NCBI GenBank assembly: GCA_029688955.1
Contig: JARUKZ010000017.1
Span: 34,406-98,405 of the forward strand
Origin: Chitinispirillales bacterium ANBcel5
GTDB taxonomy: Bacteria > Fibrobacterota > Chitinivibrionia > Chitinivibrionales > Chitinispirillaceae
Reading direction: 5' to 3'
DNA length: 64,000 nucleotides
The position numbers and the translations under genes were made by a program. The notes beneath the pieces are model-generated. The model was not told where the DNA came from, searched no databases, and was given only the letters and a program-made list of their open reading frames with translations. Below are positions 63,098-64,000 of the stretch, in pieces (the first letter of the stretch is position 1; every line of letters starts with the position of its first letter).

Positions 63098-63888
63098 GGG
63101 GAGTATCTTTCTATCATTAAAACTGACTTAAAAATGGACGTTGCCTGTTTTTGCGAATTATAAGTGGTCTGAATATACCTTATACTACGGGGTGGCGGTG
63201 AGGAAACAGAACTGTAAGGATCGAAAAAGTAGCGCTGTTGCTCTATTCCGCAGCCTGAAGAACCACCTCTCCGAGTTCGGGAAGAGGGAGAATGAAATTG
63301 TTATGTTGTATTTAGGATGAATGAAACCACAGGGCCCGCGATAACAGCCCTGAAGGCGCGTAACATGTATCCCAGTTGTATACAATCGTGAATTTCGGAA
63401 CCTTCAGGAAATCCGCCAACATTTTATTAACCATTGGTTCCCATTTCCCTGACAGAGTCACGCCCCTTCAGGGCTGCTATACATCCACACCACCGCACCA
63501 GGGGCGCTGCTCCTGGCAATGGAATTTGTGCACCTTTGGTGCGACAGGATTTCAGATTTCCGCACTCCTAGCACACCGTGCAAGGTTTTTGATGGTGACC
63601 ACGCGAGTTGGATGTTGGCTGGTTGCCGGGGAACAAATCCGGTATACCATAACCGATAGATTTAAATCGGTTTTTGACAGAAACCAGACCTATGAGCTGA
63701 GCGAACTGCACTGAAACTCGCCCTGGCATGACCAAAACCCATCTTTTGGGTTTGTATTTCGGCTTTATGCTTGTGATCTAACCCCATCATAATTGAGCGA
63801 CAGACTGTTTTTCCTCATAACTACTCCCCCATCTCTTGCGAATTTTTGAACTATATAGTCGCGAAATGCCTCATTTAAACCAGATTAA
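63098..63888. other. Gene-free region with an imperfect long inverted repeat
   Basis: No gene is supported. CAGCCCTGAAGGCGCGT (63345-63361) and ACGCCCCTTCAGGGCTG (63460-63476) are inverted repeats with one mismatch in 17, about 100 bases apart. CAGGGGCGCTGCTCCTG follows at about 63500. GC-rich cassettes of this kind around genes are seen in several phyla as dispersed palindromic repeats. A 112-codon open frame (63376-63714) simply reads through it. Confidence 0.5.
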
Positions 63889-64000
63889 AGCTACTCAGTA
63901 GGTGATTAGTCTCATTTCAATTTAAAATGAAGCTACTCCATAGGTGATTAGTCTCATTTCAATTTAAAATGGAGCTACTGCAGAGGTGATTAGTCTCATT
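63889..64000. repeat. 42-bp tandem repeat running off the window end
   Basis: Units start at 63889, 63931 and 63973 (cut by the window end at 28 bases). About 37 of 42 positions are constant: AGCTACT, then four variable bases, then AGGTGATTAGTCTCATTTC and AATTTAAAATG. TCATTT / AAATGA within each unit can pair. The spacing leaves no room for CRISPR spacers. Confidence 0.85.

Noticed and set aside
63376..63714. 112-codon frame near the window end
   Set aside because: Reads through the inverted-repeat element; composition does not look like protein.
63889..64000. Possible CRISPR array from regular repeats
   Set aside because: The period is 42 and only about four bases vary between units, leaving no spacers; no cas genes are in the window.

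Overview
The window looks like chromosomal DNA of an AT-rich Gram-negative bacterium (roughly 40% G+C by eye). It encodes outer-membrane capsule export (Wzi-like), type IV minor pilins, a complete chemotaxis operon and large secreted beta-helix proteins with a cellulose-binding-like module. That combination fits the Fibrobacterota (Chitinispirillum/Chitinivibrio-like), but no marker in the window fixes the taxonomy, so this is an inference. I saw no rRNA, tRNA or CRISPR array.

Layout. 1-9.3 kb is mostly housekeeping: a secreted beta-helix protein, purC, a RAYT-type transposase, an alpha/beta hydrolase, lepB, a HisN-type phosphatase, a small membrane protein and a PgsA-type phosphatidyltransferase. 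9.8-24.2 kb is a surface-polysaccharide locus. It holds a WecA-type initiating transferase with a C-terminal extension, a membrane-anchored degenerate receiver, Wzz, Wzx, an Fe-S F420-hydrogenase-beta-like protein, a pyruvyl transferase, a Wzy-like membrane protein, three GT4 glycosyltransferases, a P-loop kinase-like protein and a Wzi-like porin. 24.2-29.4 kb is a scarred accessory zone: two decayed S74-type chaperone tails, a group II intron relic, ~131-140 bp tandem repeats, a frameshifted AAA/DUF4143 ATPase, a broken DUF4160/DUF2442 pair, and a collapsed copy of the flank and last gene of the next cassette. 29.4-35.4 kb is that second polysaccharide cassette: flippase, radical SAM protein, pyruvyl transferase and two GT2 enzymes.

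35.7-44.8 kb is a chemotaxis operon, cheB-cheR-cheY-cheA-cheW-mcp-mcp, with mostly overlapping genes. A strong bidirectional terminator separates it from a reverse-strand operon (44.8-50.6 kb) with a diguanylate cyclase, aroE, aroA, aroB and pepD; a sigma-70 factor lies upstream. 52.7-55.9 kb is a minor-pilin operon in fimU-pilV-pilW-pilX order whose PilX-like member is unusually large. 56-63 kb holds an erythromycin-esterase-like protein, a VOC protein, citrate synthase, a double SnoaL-like protein, a small secreted protein and a DEAD-type helicase carrying DEFD. The last kilobase is repeat-rich and ends inside a 42-bp tandem repeat that runs off the window.

The least ordinary signals are (i) the pairing of a WecA enzyme that appears fused to a receiver-like domain with an overlapping membrane-anchored pseudo-receiver; (ii) the collapsed cassette duplication at 24.4-25.7 versus 28.1-35.7 kb; (iii) the giant PilX-like minor pilin without a PilY1 gene; and (iv) the radical SAM and Fe-S proteins placed inside the polysaccharide clusters.
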